Assembly: GCA_036417435.1 (NCBI GenBank)
Contig: JAZAQT010000170.1
Coordinates: forward strand, 1 to 64,000
DNA from: Inia geoffrensis
Lineage: Eukaryota > Chordata > Mammalia > Artiodactyla > Iniidae
Direction of reading: 5' to 3'
DNA length: 64,000 bases
Positions 7,960 through 21,189 of this stretch are shown here, one piece after another. The notes under the pieces are model-generated. The model was given only the letters and a program-made list of their open reading frames with translations. It searched no databases and was not told where the DNA came from. The position numbers and the translations under genes are program-made. The stretch's first letter is position 1. The number at the start of each line of letters is the position of its first letter.

Positions 7960-9642
7960 GCACATTCAAAAGAAAAGATGCTCAGGATCTGTCCTGATTA
8001 GAGAGTGCAAAGAAAGCTAGACGAGGTGTTCCCTGGCTGCAGTCCTCTCAAACGCTAAAAGCGTAAGTGCTCAAGAGGGCATGCCAAAAAGAGAAGCCAG
8101 CTATTGCTGTTGGTGGGATTGTAAATCGCTAACAGGCGGTAAGAGGAACAGTAGGCAAATTCCTTACCAAACTAAACACTGGAAGTACCACGAGATTCGG
8201 CAACCGCGCTGCAGGTCGTATAACCAGAGACAAGCATCATTGGAAGGAAGTCCTTGCACCCCAGCAGTCATTGTGGTTCCCATGACCGCAGCCAAAACAT
8301 AGAAATGGACGGAATGGGGACCGAAGGGTGAATGGAGAAAGATGTTCTGCTACCTATGCACCCTCGACCAGCACTCAGCCACAGAACAAAATGAACCCAT
8401 ACTCGTTGCAGCAGCATGGGTGGAGCAGTAGGTGATCTCATAAATTCTGATCAATTAGAGGCAGTAAGACACATATCCCAGGATATCACACTTTAGTCTG
8501 CCATCTAAATGCGGATACTAAGGAAGCTAGTACGCAAAGGAAACACAGGTTCACAAAGGGAAGAAAGAAGCCTGGAGTTCCCTGAGGGGGAAACTGGAGG
8601 CCGGGCAAGGGTGAAGTAGGAGGTCGGGATACACGGAAACACGCCTCATGTATCAAAAAGTGCTCATCAAGGGCGACCCACCTGAAAGCACAGGGAACGC
8701 TATGAAATATTCCTCAATAAACGAAGAGTGCAAAGAATCCGAAACCCTAAGGGTATAGCTACGTGTATAATTGCATCAAGTGGCTGTACAACTCAAACAG
8801 ACGCAATATTGTACATGAACTAGGCTGAAATGGAGAAGTACTGTACAGTGACAAGGCAAGTAAGGGGGTAAGAAATGCCTACTCTGTTACCTCAGGCCTC
8901 TGTGATGTCGTTACCACGGTAACGCCCCTGGAGGCTAGGCAGGCCTGGGTCCCACGGCAGGAGAATTCTGCTGCTGAGGCAACAAGGGAAGAGGACGTGC
9001 CACCTGACAAGCGGCACCTCGGGCCACTATTGACCATTCTCCCCTGCGTGGTACCACAATCTCCCGATCCAACGTGGCCCTCCTACAGGTAAGCAAAGCC
9101 TGGTGCACCCAAATGAGGGTGGATCAGCAGAGAGGGAAGAGCGGTGAAGAAGCCGGATCTCCACAGCTCCTGCTCGGCAGGGTTCCACCTCCAGCCCACT
9201 TCATTAGAGTCGCCCCACCTGTGAACCGCGGCACCCTCCAAATAGCCCACTTGCAAGGCTTGTGATATGCCAGGGGTGGGGCAGTGCAGGTTAAGGGGCA
9301 GGAGGTGAGCCTACAAAAGCCCAGGGGTGTGTGTTTAGCCACGTTCGAAGCCCCATGTCCAGTCCAACACCGGGAACCCCGCCAAGGCTTTCTTTCCCCA
9401 CGTTACCAGAGACAACACGGAGCAGTGCTGCCCCCTCGTGGTACACTGCCGTAACAATCTTACCAACTGTGCTGAAAAGCACCTATCATCCAAAAAGCCT
9501 ATGGCCTGCGGCTTTGCAGACACAAGCCTGCCCTCAAGAAATACCCTGGACTAGGTCATCTGAAATGAATCCAAATCAGGCCCGACTCTCAGGCAGAAAC
9601 CTTTCAAGACCTCAGTGGTAGTCACCCGCGTTTTAGAAAACA
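7960..9642 (+). repeat. Satellite monomer B2 (1,683 bp) with D-type patch
   Basis: B-type on both sides but D-type between breakpoints at 8158-8182 (left) and 8357-8432 (right). The patch removes the poly-G run and shortens the monomer to 1,683 bp. Private change: ACGTTCGAAGCCCC near 9341, where B4 and other B copies have CGACTCCCC. Confidence 0.92.
8182..8357 (+). other. D-type conversion patch in B2 (minimum extent)
   Basis: D-specific bases include CTGGAAGTACC, GGCAACCGCG, AGACAAGC, GGAAGTCC, ACCGAAGGGTG and CTATGCACC, flanked by B-specific bases on both sides. The same patch is in B4 (21412-21587). Confidence 0.85.
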
Positions 9643-11261
9643 GCACATTCAAATGAAAAGATGCTCGAGATCTCTCATGATTAGAGAGTGAAAAGAAAGC
9701 TAGACGAGGTGTTCCCTGGCTGCAGTCCTCTCAAACCCTAAAACTGTAAGTGCTCAATAGGGCATGCCACAAAGTGAAGCCACCAACTGCTGTAGGTGGG
9801 ATTGTAAATTGGTAACAGCCGGTACGAGGATCAGTAGGCACATTCCTTACCAAAGTAAACACTGGAGGTACCAGGAGATTCGGCAACTCCGCTGCAGGTC
9901 GTATAACCAGAGACTAGCATCACTGGAAGGAAGCACTTGCACCCCAGCAGTCGTTGTGGTACACTTGACCACAGCCAAGACATACAAACGAACGAACTGT
10001 CGAATGAGGTGTGAAGGGAGAAAAATGTTCCGCTACCTACACACCCTCGACTACCACTCAGCCACAGAACAAAATGAACTCATAGTATTGGCAGCAGCAT
10101 GGGTGGAGCACTAAATGATCTCACTAATTCTGGTCAATTAGAGGCAGCAAGACACATATCCCCGGATATCACTTATGAGTGCATTCTACCTAGAGATACA
10201 AAGGAAGCTAGTAAAGAAAGGAAACACAGGTTCACAAAGGGAAGAAAGAAGCGAGGAGTTCCCACAGGGGGAGATTGGAGACCGGGGAAGGGTGAATTAG
10301 GAGATTGGGATTAACAGAAACACACTTAAAATATCAAAAATTGCTCAACAAGGGCGACTCAACCGAAAGCACATGGGACACTACAAAATATTCCTCGATA
10401 AACAAACAGGGCAAAGAATCCGAAACCCTACAGGTACAGCTACGTTCATAATTGCATCACGTGGCTGTAGAACTCAAAGAGACGGAGCATTGTATATAAA
10501 CTATGCTGAACGAGGAAAGGACTGTTCAATGACAAGGCAAGTAAGGGCTTAAGAAATGCCCACTTTCTTACCTTAGGCCACTGTGACGTCGGCTGGTGTC
10601 AGGACCCTGGAGCCTCAGCAGGCCCGTGTCCCGAGGCTGGAGGATGCTGCTGCTGTTCTCCCCTGCGTGGTCCGAAAATCTCACGATCCAACATTGCCCT
10701 CCTACAGGTAAGCACAGCCTGGTGCGCCCAAATGATGGTGGAACAGCTGAGAGGGAAGGGCTGTGATGAAACCGGATCTCCACAGCTCCTGCCAGCCAAG
10801 TTCCCACCTCCAGCCCACTTCATTAGAGTCGCCCCACCTGCGAACCACGGCACTCTCTGAGTAGCCCACTTGCAAGGCTTGCGATATGCCAAGGGTGGAG
10901 CAGTGCAGGTTAAGGGGCAGGAGGTGAGCCTACAAAAGACCAGGTGTGTGTGTTTAGCCGCGTTCGACTCCCCATTTCCAACCCAACACCGGGAACCCCG
11001 CTAAGGCTTTCTTTCCCCACGTTACCAGAGACCACACGGAGCAGTGCGGCCGCCTCGTGGCACACTGCCGTAACAATCTTACCAACTGTGCTGAAGGGCA
11101 CCTATCATCCACAAGGCCTACGGTCTGCGGTTTTGCAGAAGCAACCCTGCCCTCAAGAAATATCCTGGGCTAGGTCATCTGAAACGAATTCAAATCAGGC
11201 CCGACCCTGATGCAGGAAACTTTCAAGAACTCACTGGTACTCACCCGCGTTTTAGAAAACA
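9643..11261 (+). repeat. Satellite monomer C2 (1,619 bp)
   Basis: Standard C form with CAGTCGTTGTGG near 9947. It pairs with C4 at +13,230 bp; C4 differs by private changes near 24167 and 24370. Confidence 0.92.
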
Positions 11262-12950
11262 GCACATTCAAAAGAAACGATGCTCAGGATCTGTCCTGGT
11301 TAGAGAGTGCAAAGAAAGCTAGACGAGGTGTTCCCTGGCTGCTGTCCTCTCGAACCCTAAAAGCGTAAGTGCTCAAGAGGGCATGCCAAAAAGTGAAGCC
11401 AGCTATTGCTGTTGGTGGGATTGTAAATCGCTAACAGCCGGTATGAGGCACAGTAGGCATATTCCTTACCAAACTAAACACTGGAAGTACCACGAGATTC
11501 GGCAACCGCGCTGCAGGTCGTATAACCAGAGACAAGCATCATTGGAAGGAAGTCCTTGCACCCCAGCAGTCATTGTGGTTCCCATGACCGCAGCCAAAAC
11601 ATAGAAATGGACGGAATGGGGACCGAAGGGTGAATGGAGAAAGATGTTCTGCTACCTATGCACCCTCGACCACCACTCAGCCACAGAACAAAATGAACCC
11701 ATACTCGTTGCAGCAGCATGGGTGGAGCAGTAGATGATCTCACTAATCCCGGTCAATTAGAGGCAGCAAGACACATATCCCAGGATATCACACTTTTGTC
11801 TGCCATCTAAATACGGATACTGAGGAAGCTAGTACACAAAGGAAACATAGGTTGACAAAGGGAAGAAAGAAGCCTGGAGTTCCCTGAGGGGGACATTGGA
11901 GACTGGGGAGGGTTAAGTAGGAGGTCGGGATTCACAGAAACTCGCCTAACGCTTAACGTATCAAAAAGTGCTCATCAAGGGCGACCCACCCGAAAGCACA
12001 GGGAACGCTACAAAACATTCCTCAAGAAGAGAAGAGTGCAAAGAATCCGAAACCCTAAGCATATAGCTACGTGTATAATTGCATCAAGTGGCCGGACAAC
12101 ACAAACAGACGCAACATTGCATATGAACTCGGCTGAAAGGGAAAAGTACTGTACAATGACAAGGCAAGTAAGGGGTTAAGCAATGCCTACTCTGTTACCT
12201 CAGGCCTCTGTGATGTCGTTACCACGGTAAGGGACCTGGAGCCTCGGCAGGCTTGGGTCCCACAGCCGGAGCATGCTGCTGCTGAGGCAGCAAGGGAGGA
12301 GGATGTGCCACCTGACAAGCGGCACCTCGGACCGCTATTGCCCATTCTCCCCTGCGTGGTACCACAATCTGCCGATCCAACGCGGCCCTTCTACAGTTAA
12401 GCGAATCCTGGTGCACCCAAATGAGGGTGGAGCAGCTGAGAGGGGAGCGCGGTGAAGAAACCGGATCTCCACAGCTCCTGCTAGGCAGGTTCCCACCTCC
12501 AGCTCTCTTCATTAGAGTCGCCCCACCTGCGAACCACGGCACCCACCTCATAGCCCACTTTCAAGGCTTGCGATATGCGTGGGATGGGGCAGTGCAGGTG
12601 AAGGGGCAGGGGGTGAGCATACACAAGCCCAGAGGTGTGTGTTTAGCCACGTTCGCCTCCCCATTGCCAATCCAACACCGGGACCCCCGCTAACACTTTC
12701 TTTCCCCAGGTTACAAGAGACGACACGGAGTAGTGCTGCCGCCTCGTGGCACACTGCCGTAACAACCTTACCAACTGTGCTGAAAAGCACCTATCCTTCA
12801 CAAGGCCTAGAGCCTGCCCCTTTGCAAACACAACCCTTCGCTCAAGACATATCCTGGGCTAGGTAATCTGAAATGAATCCAAATCAGGCTCGACTCTCAG
12901 GCAGAAACCCTTCAAGACCTCAGTGGTACTCACACGCGTTTCAGAAAACA
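11262..12950 (+). repeat. Satellite monomer D2 (1,689 bp)
   Basis: Standard D with GAACGCTAC and ATTCCTCAAG near 12004-12025, and TTCGCTCAAG near 12837. Acceptor AG at 12708-12709. It is the last true D before the B replacement in H3. Confidence 0.92.
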
Positions 12951-14573
12951 GCACATTCAAATGAAAAGATGCTCAGGATCTCTCATGATTAGAGAGTGAA
13001 AAGAAAGCTAGATGAGGGGTTCCCTGGCTGCAATCCTCTTAAACCGTAAAATGTTAAGTGCTCTAGAGGGCGTGCCACAAAGTGAAGCAAGCTATTGCTG
13101 TTGGTGGGATTGTAAACTGGTAACAGACGGTATGAGGATCAGTAGGCACATTCGTTACCACACTAAACGCTGGAGGTACCACGAGATTCGGCAACAACGC
13201 TGCAGGTCGTATAACCAGAGATTAGCATCATTGGAAGGAAACACTTGCACCCCAGAAGCCGTTGTGGTACCCTTGACCACAGCCAAGACATACAAACAAA
13301 CGAACTGTCGCGCGAGGGGTGAAGGGAAAAAGATGTTCCACGACCCACACAACCCTCGACTACCACTCAGCCATAGAATAAAATGGACTCATAGTATTTG
13401 CAGCAGCATGGGTGGAGCACTAAATGATCTCACTAACTCTGGTCAGTTAGAGGCAGCGAGACACATATCCCCGCATATCACTTATGTGTGCAGTCTACAT
13501 AGGGACACAAAGGAAGCTAGTAAAGAAGGGAAACACAGGTTCACAAAGGGAAGAAAGAAGCGAGGAGTTCGAACAGCGGGAGATTGGAGACCGGGGAAGG
13601 GTGAATTACGAGAGTGGGATTCACAGAAAAAACATCTAACCTATCAAAAAGTGCTCATCAAGGGCGACTCACCCGAAAGAACATGGGACGCTACAGAATA
13701 TTCCTCGATAAACTAACAGGGCAAAGAATCCGAAACCCGGCAGGTAGAGCTATGTTTGAAATTGCATCAAGGGGCTGTAGAGCTCAAAGAGACGCAACAT
13801 TGTATATAAACTCTGCTGAAAGGGAAAACAACTGTTCAATGACAAGGCAAGTAAGGGCTTAAGAAATGCCCACATTCTTACCTCAGGTCTCTGTGACGTC
13901 AGCTGGTGTCAGACCCCTGGAGCCTCAGCAGGCCTGTGTCCCGCGGCTGGAGGATGCTGCTGCTGTTCTCCCCTGCGTGGTACGAAAATCTCCTGATCCA
14001 ACATGGCCCTCCTGCAGGTAAGCACAGCCGGATGCACCCAAATGATGGTGGAACAGCTGAGAGGGAAGGGCTGTGAAGAAACCGGATCTCCACAGCTCCT
14101 GCTAGGCAAGTTCCGAGCACCAGCTCACTTCATTAGCGTCGCCGCACCTGCGAACCACGGCACCCTCTGAGTAGCCCACTTGCAAGGCTTGCGATATGCC
14201 TGGGGTGGGGCAGTGCAGGTGAAGGGGCAGGAGGTGAGCCTACAAAAGGCCAGGTGTGTGTGTTTAGCCACGTTAGACTCCCCATGTCCAATCCAACACC
14301 GGGAACCCCGCTAAGGCTTTCTTTCCCCATGTTCGCAGAGACGACACGGTGCAGTGCTGCCGCCTCGTGGCACACTGCCGTAACAATCTTACCAACTGTG
14401 CTCAAGGGCACCTATCATCCACAAGGCCTACGGCCTGCGGCTTTGGAGACACAACCCTGCCCTGAAGAAATATCCTGGCCTAGGTCATCTGAAACAAATT
14501 CAAATCAGGCCCGACATTGAGGCAGGAACCTTTCCAGAACTCAGTGGTACTCACCCGCGCGTTTTAGAAAACA
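12951..14573 (+). repeat. Satellite monomer A3 (1,623 bp)
   Basis: Shares GAAGGGAAAAAGATG near 13321 with A5 (others GGGAGAAAGATG), supporting the H3-H5 pairing. Private changes: CACATTCGTTACC near 13148 and CCCCATGTTCG near 14325. Confidence 0.92.
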
Positions 14574-16260
14574 GCACATTCAAAAGAAAAGATGCTCAGG
14601 ATCTGTCCTGATTAGAGAGTGCAAAGAAAGCTAGACGAGGTGTTCCCTGGCTGCAGTCCTCTCAAACGCTAAAAGCGTAAGTGCTCAAGAGGGCATGCCA
14701 AAAAGAGAAGCCAGCTATTGCTGTTGGTGGGATTGTAAATCGCTAACAGCCGGTAAGAGGAACAGTAGGCAAATTCCTTACCAAACTAAACACTGTAGGT
14801 ACCACGAGATTAGGCCACCCCACTGCAGGTCGTATAACCAGAGACTAGCATCATTGGAAGGAAGCACTTGCACCCAAGCAGTCCTTATCGTTCCCATGAC
14901 CGCGGCCAAGACAAAGGAACGAACGGAATGGGGAGCGGGGGGGGGGTGAATGGAGAAAGATGTTCTGCTACCTACGCACCCTCGACCACCACTCAGCCAC
15001 AGAACAAAATGAACCCATACTCGTTGCAGCAGCATGGGTGGAGCAGTAGGTGATCTCATAAATTCTGATCAATTAGAGGCAGTAAGACACATATCCCAGG
15101 ATATCACACTTTAGTCTGCCATCTAAATGCGGATACTAAGGAAGCTAGTACGCAAAGGAAACACAGGTTCACAAAGGGAAGAAAGAAGCCTGGAGTTCCC
15201 TGAGGGGGAAACTGGAGGCCGGGCAAGGGTGAAGTAGGAGGTCGGGATACACGGAAACACGCCTCATGTATCAAAAAGTGCTCATCAAGGGCGACCCACC
15301 TGAAAGCACAGGGAACGCTATGAAATATTCCTCAATAAACGAAGAGTGCAAAGAATCCGAAACCCTAAGGGTATAGCTACGTGTATAATTGCATCAAGTG
15401 GCTGTACAGCTCAAACAGACGCAATATTGTACATGAACTAGGCTGAAATGGAGAAGTACTGTACAGTGACAAGGCAAGTAAGGGGGTAAGAAATGCCTAC
15501 TCTGTTACCTCAGGCCTCTGTGATGTCGTTACCACGGTAACGCCCCTGGAGGCTAGGCAGGCCTGGGTCCCACGGCAGGAGAATTCTGCTGCTGAGGCAA
15601 CAAGGGAAGAGGACGTGGCACTTGACAAGCGGCACCTCGGGCCACTATTGACCATTCTCCCCTGCGTGGTACCACAATCTCCCGATCCAACGTGGCCCTC
15701 CTACAGGTAAGCAAAGCCTGGTGCACCCAAATGAGGGTGGATCAGCAGAGAGGGAAGAGCGGTGAAGAAGCCGGATCTCCACAGCTCCTGCTCGGCAGGG
15801 TTCCACCTCCAGCCCACTTCATTAGAGTCGCCCCACCTGCGAACCGCGGCACCCTCCAAATAGCCCACTTGCAAGGCTTGTGATATGCCAGGGGTGGGGC
15901 AGTGCAGGTTAAGGGGCAGGAGGTGAGCCTACAAAAGCCCAGGGGTGTGTGTTTAGCCACGTTCGACTCCCCATGTCCAGTCCAACACCGGGAACCCCGC
16001 CAAGGCTTTCTTTCCCCACGTTACCAGAGACAACACGGAGCAGTGCTGCCCCCTCGTGGTACACTGCCGTAACAATCTTACCAACTGTGCTGAAAAGCAC
16101 CTATCATCCAAAAAGCCTATGGCCTGCGGCTTTGCAGACACAAGCCTGCCCTCAAGAAATACCCTGGACTAGGTCATCTGAAATGAATCCAAATCAGGCC
16201 CGACTCTCAGGCAGAAACCTTTCAAGACCTCAGTGGTAGTCACCCGCGTTTTAGAAAACA
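14574..16260 (+). repeat. Satellite monomer B3 (1,687 bp)
   Basis: Shares TGTACAGCTCAAAC near 15403 and GTGGCACTTGAC near 15616 with B5. The RFX palindrome is at 15528-15541. Private change: GAGATTAGGCC near 14806. Confidence 0.92.
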
Positions 16261-17879
16261 GCACATTCAAATGAAAAGATGCTCGAGATCTCTCATGATT
16301 ACAGAGTGAAAAGAAAGCTAGACGAGGTGTTCCCTGGCTGCAGTCCTCTCAAACCCTGAAACTGTAAGTGCTCAATAGGGCATGCCACAAAGTGAAGCCA
16401 CCAACTGCTGTAGGTGGGATTGTAAATTGGTAACAGCCGGTACGAGGATCAGTAGGCACATTCCTTACCAAAGTAAACACTGGAGGTACCAGGAGATTCG
16501 GCAACTCCGCTGCAGGTCGTATAACCAGAGACTAGCATCACTGGAAGGAAGCACTTGCACCCCAGCAGTCGTTGTGGTACACTTGACCACAGCCAGGACA
16601 TACAAACGAACGAACTGTCGAATGAGGTGTGAAGGGAGAAAAATGTTCCGCTACCTACACACCCTCGACTACCACTCAGCTACAGAACAAAATGAACTCA
16701 TAGTATTGGCAGCAGCATGGGTGGAGCACTAAATGATCTCACTAATTCTGGTCAATTAGAGGCAGCAAGACACATATCCCCGGATATCACTTATGAGTGC
16801 ATTCTACCTAGAGATACAAAGGAAGCTAGTAAAGAAAGGAAACACAGGTTCACAAAGGGAAGAAAGAAGCGAGGAGTTCCCACAGGGGGAGATTGGAGAC
16901 AGGGGAAGGGTGAATTAGGAGATTGGGATTAACAGAAACACACTTAAAATATCAAAAATTGCTCAACAAGGGCGACTCAACCGAAAGCACATGGGACACT
17001 ACAAAATATTCCTCGATAAACAAACAGGGCAAAGAATCCGAAACCCTACAGGTACAGCTACGTTCATAATTGCATCACGTGGCTGTAGAACTCAAAGAGA
17101 CGGAGCATTGTATATAAACTATGCTGAACGAGGAAAGGACTGTTCAATGACAAGGCAAGTAAGGGCTTAAGAAATGCCCACTTTCTTACCTTAGGCCACT
17201 GTGACGTCGGCTGGTGTCAGGACCCTGGAGCCTCAGAAGGCCCGTGTCCCGAGGCTGGAGGATGCTGCTGCTGTTCTCCCCTGCGTGGTCCGAAAATCTC
17301 ACGATCCAACATTGCCCTCCTACAGGTAAGCACAGCCTGGTGCGCCCAAATGATGGTGGAACAGCTGAGAGGGAAGGGCTGTGATGAAACCGGATCTCCA
17401 CAGCTCCTGCCAGCCAAGTTCCCACCTCCAGCCCACTTCATTAGAGTCGCCCCACCTGCGAACCACGGCACTCTCTGAGTAGCCCACTTGCAAGGCTTGC
17501 GATATGCCAAGGGTGGAGCAGTGCAGGTTAAGGGGCAGGAGGTGAGCCTACAAAAGACCAGGAGTGTGTGTTTAGCCGCGTTCGACTCCCCATTTGCAAC
17601 CCAACACCGGGAACCCCGCTAAGGCTTTCTTTCCCCACGTTACCAGAGACCACACGGAGCAGTGCGGCCGCCTCGTGGCACACTGCCGTAACAATCTTAC
17701 CAACTGTGCTGAAGGGCACCTATCATCCACAAGGCCTACGGTCTGCGGTTTTGCAGAAGCAACCCTGCCCTCAAGAAATATCCTGGGCTAGGTCATCTGA
17801 AACGAATTCAAATCAGGCCCGACCCTGATGCAGGAAACTTTCAAGAACTCACTGGTACTCACCCGCGTTTTAGAAAACA
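16261..17879 (+). repeat. Satellite monomer C3 (1,619 bp)
   Basis: Shares with C5 the words CCTCAGAAGGCCC near 17231, CAGGAGTGTGTG/CAGGAGTTTGTG near 17560, and CATTTGCAACCC near 17591, all absent from other C copies. These are strong markers for the H2+H3 to H4+H5 duplication. The left edge has GATTACAGAG, also seen in C5 and C9. Confidence 0.92.
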
Positions 17880-19566
17880 GCACATTCAAAAGAAACGATG
17901 CTCAGGATCTGTCCTGGTTAGAGAGTGCAAAGAAAGCTAGACGAGGTGTTCCCTGGCTGCTGTCCTCTCGAACCCTAAAAGCGTAAGAGCTCAAGAGGGC
18001 ATGCCAAAAAGAGAAGCCAGCTATTGCTGTTGGTGGGATTGTAAATCGCTAACAGCCGGTAAGAGGAACAGTAGGCAAATTCCTTACCAAACTAAACACT
18101 GTAGGTACCACGAGATTCGGCCACCCCACTGCAGGTCGTATAACCAGAGACTAGCATCATTGGAAGGAAGCACTTGCACCCAAGCAGTCCTTATCGTTCC
18201 CATGACTGCGGCCAAGACAAAGGAACGAACGGAATGGGGAGCGGGGGGGGGGTGAATGGAGAAAGATGTTCTGCTACCTACGCACCCTCGACCATCACTC
18301 AGCCACAGAACAAAATGAACCCATACTCGTTGCAGCAGCATGGGTGGAGCAGTAGGTGATCTCATAAATTCTGATCAATTAGAGGCAGTAAGACACATAT
18401 CCCAGGATATCACACTTTAGTCTGCCATCTAAATGCGGATACTAAGGAAGCTAGTACGCAAAGGAAACACAGGTTCACAAAGGGAAGAAAGAAGACTGGA
18501 GTTCCCTGAGGGGGAAACTGGAGGCCGGGCAAGGGTGAAGTAGGAGGTCGGGATACACGGAAACACGCCTCATGTATCAAAAAGTGCTCATCAAGGGCGA
18601 CCCACCTGAAAGCACAGGGAACGCTATGAAATATTCCTCAATAAACGAAGAGTGCAAAGAATCCGAAACCCTAAGGGTATAGCTACGTGTATAATTGCAT
18701 CAAGTGGCTGTACAACTCAAACAGACGCAATATTGTACATGAACTAGGCTGAAATGGAGAAGTACTGTACAGTGACAAGGCAAGTAAGGGGGTAAGAAAT
18801 GCCTACTCTGTTACCTCAGGCCTCTGTGATGTCGTTACCACGGTAACGCCCCTGGAGGCTAGGCAGGCCTGGGTCCCACGGCAGGAGAATTCTGCTGCTG
18901 AGGCAACAAGGGAAGAGGACGTGCCACCTGACAAGCGGCACCTCGGGCCACTATTGACCATTCTCCCCTGCGTGGTACCACAATCTCCCGATCCAACGTG
19001 GCCCTCCTACAGGTAAGCAAAGCCTGGTGCACCCAAATGAGGGTGGATCAGCAGAGAGGGAAGAGCGGTGAAGAAGCCGGATCTCCACAGCTCCTGCTCG
19101 GCAGGGTTCCACCTCCAGCCCACTTCATTAGAGTCGCCCCACCTGCGAACCGCGGCACCCTCCAAATAGCCCACTTGCAAGGCTTGTGATATGCCAGGGG
19201 TGGGGCAGTGCAGGTTAAGGGGCAGGAGGTGAGCCTACAAAAGCCCAGGGGTGTGTGTTTAGCCACGTTCGACTCCCCATGTCCAGTCCAACACCGGGAA
19301 CCCCGCCAAGGCTTTCTTTCCCCACGTTACCAGAGACAACACGGAGAAGTGCTGCCCCCTCGTGGTACACTGCCGTAACAATCTTACCAACTGTGCTGAA
19401 AAGCACCTATCATCCAAAAAGCCTATGGCCTGCGGCTTTGCAGACACAAGCCTGCCCTCAAGAAATACCCTGGACTAGGTCATCTGAAATGAATCCAAAT
19501 CAGGCTCGACTCTCAGGCAGAAACCCTTCAAGACCTCAGTGGTACTCACACGCGTTTCAGAAAACA
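17880..19566 (+). repeat. Mosaic monomer D/B3: B sequence in the D position of H3 (1,687 bp)
   Basis: Begins as D (GAAACGATGCTCAGG, CTCTCGAACCC), switches to B between 17975 and 18011 (first B-specific base 18012, in AAAAAGAGAAG), and returns to D between 19481 and 19506 (CAGGCTCGACTC). It has the poly-G run and RFX palindrome of B and lacks the D acceptor. Private changes: GCGTAAGAGCTC near 17981, GAAGACTGG near 18491 and GAGAAGTGC near 19344. Confidence 0.92.
18012..19481 (+). other. B-into-D conversion tract in H3 (minimum extent)
   Basis: Minimum B-specific interval inside D/B3; the maximum is about 17975-19506. HOR length is unchanged (6,616 bp), so the tract replaced D in register rather than adding monomers. 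That favours gene conversion or a double exchange. Confidence 0.85.
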
Positions 19567-21189
19567 GCACATTCAAATGAAAAGATGCTCAGGATCTCTC
19601 ATGATTAGAGAGTGAAAAGAAAGCTAGATGAGGGGTTCCCTGGCTGCAATCCTCTTAAACCGTAAAATGTTAAGTGCTCTAGAGGGCGTGCCACAAAGTG
19701 AAGCAAGCTACTGCTGTTGGTGGGATTGTAAACTGGTAACAGACGGTATGAGGATCAGTAGGCACATTCCTTACCACACTAAACGCTGGAGGTACCACGA
19801 GATTCGGCAACAACGCTGCAGGTCGTATAACCAGAGATTAGCATCATTGGAAGGAAACACTTGCACCCCAGAAGCCGTTGTGGTACCCTTGACCACAGCC
19901 AAGACATACAAACAAACGAACTGTCGCGCGAGGGGTGAAGGGAGAAAGATGTTCCACGACCCACACAACCCTCGACTACCACTCAGCCATAGAATAAAAT
20001 GGACTCATAGTATTTGCAGCAGCATGGGTGGAGCACTAAATGATCTCACTAACTCTGGTCAGTTAGAGGCAGCGAGACACATATCCCCGCATATCACTTA
20101 TGTGTGCAGTCTACATAGGGACACAAAGGAAGCTAGTAAAGAAGGGAAACACAGGTTCACAAAGGGAAGAAAGAAGCGAGGAGTTCGAACAGCGGGAGAT
20201 TGGAGACCGGGGAAGGGTGAATTACGAGAGTGGGATTCACAGAAAAAACATCTAACCTATCAAAAAGTGCTCATCAAGGGCGACTCACCCGAAAGAACAT
20301 GGGACGCTACAGAATATTCCTCGATATACTAACAGGGCAAAGAATCCGAAACCCGGCAGGTAGAGCTATGTTTGAAATTGCATCAAGGGGCTGTAGAGCT
20401 CAAAGAGACGCAACATTGTATATAAACTCTGCTGAAAGGGAAAACAACTGTTCAATGACAAGGCAAGTAAGGGCTTAAGAAATGCCCACATTCTTACCTC
20501 AGGTCTCTGTGACGTCAGCTGGTGTCAGACCCCTGGAGCCTCAGCAGGCCTGTGTCCCGCGGCTGGAGGATGCTGCTGCTGTTCTCCCCTGCGTGGTACG
20601 AAAATCTCCTGATCCAACATGGCCCTCCTGCAGGTAAGCACAGCCGGATGCACCCAAATGATGGTGGAACAGCTGAGAGGGAAGGGCTGTGAAGAAACCG
20701 GATCTCCACAGCTCCTGCTAGGCAAGTTCCGAGCACCAGCTCACTTCATTAGCGTCGCCGCACCTGCGAACCACGGCACCCTCTGAGTAGCCCACTTGCA
20801 AGGCTTGCGATATGCCTGGGGTGGGGCAGTGCAGGTGAAGGGGCAGGAGGTGAGCCTACAAAAGGCCAGGTGTGTGTGTTTAGCCACGTTAGACTCCCCA
20901 TGTCCAATCCAACACCGGGAACCCCGCTAAGGCTTTCTTTCCCCACGTTCGCAGAGACGACACGGTGCAGTGCTGCCGCCTCGTGGCACACTGCCGTAAC
21001 AATCTTACCAACTGTGCTCAAGGGCACCTATCATCCACAAGGCCTACGGCCTGCGGCTTTGGAGACACAACCCTGCCCTGAAGAAATATCCTGGCCTAGG
21101 TCATCTGAAACAAATTCAAATCAGGCCCGACATTGAGGCAGGAACCTTTCCAGAACTCAGTGGTACTCACCCGCGCGTTTTAGAAAACA
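19567..21189 (+). repeat. Satellite monomer A4 (1,623 bp)
   Basis: A-type throughout, after the B-to-D switch just upstream. Private change CTCGATATACTAAC near 20321 (others CTCGATAAACTAAC). The donor word CAGGTAAGC is intact, unlike its H2 counterpart A2. Confidence 0.92.

Larger units (their letters stand above)
6337..12950 (+). repeat. Higher-order repeat unit H2, first complete A-B-C-D tetramer (6,614 bp)
   Basis: First complete HOR in the window, made of A2, B2, C2 and D2. It serves as the reference order. It is 5 bp shorter than the 6,619-bp mode because B2 carries a D-type patch that removes the poly-G tract. H7 and H8 show the unmodified 6,619-bp form. Nearly every base of H2 recurs in H4, 13,230 bp downstream. 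Confidence 0.92.
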
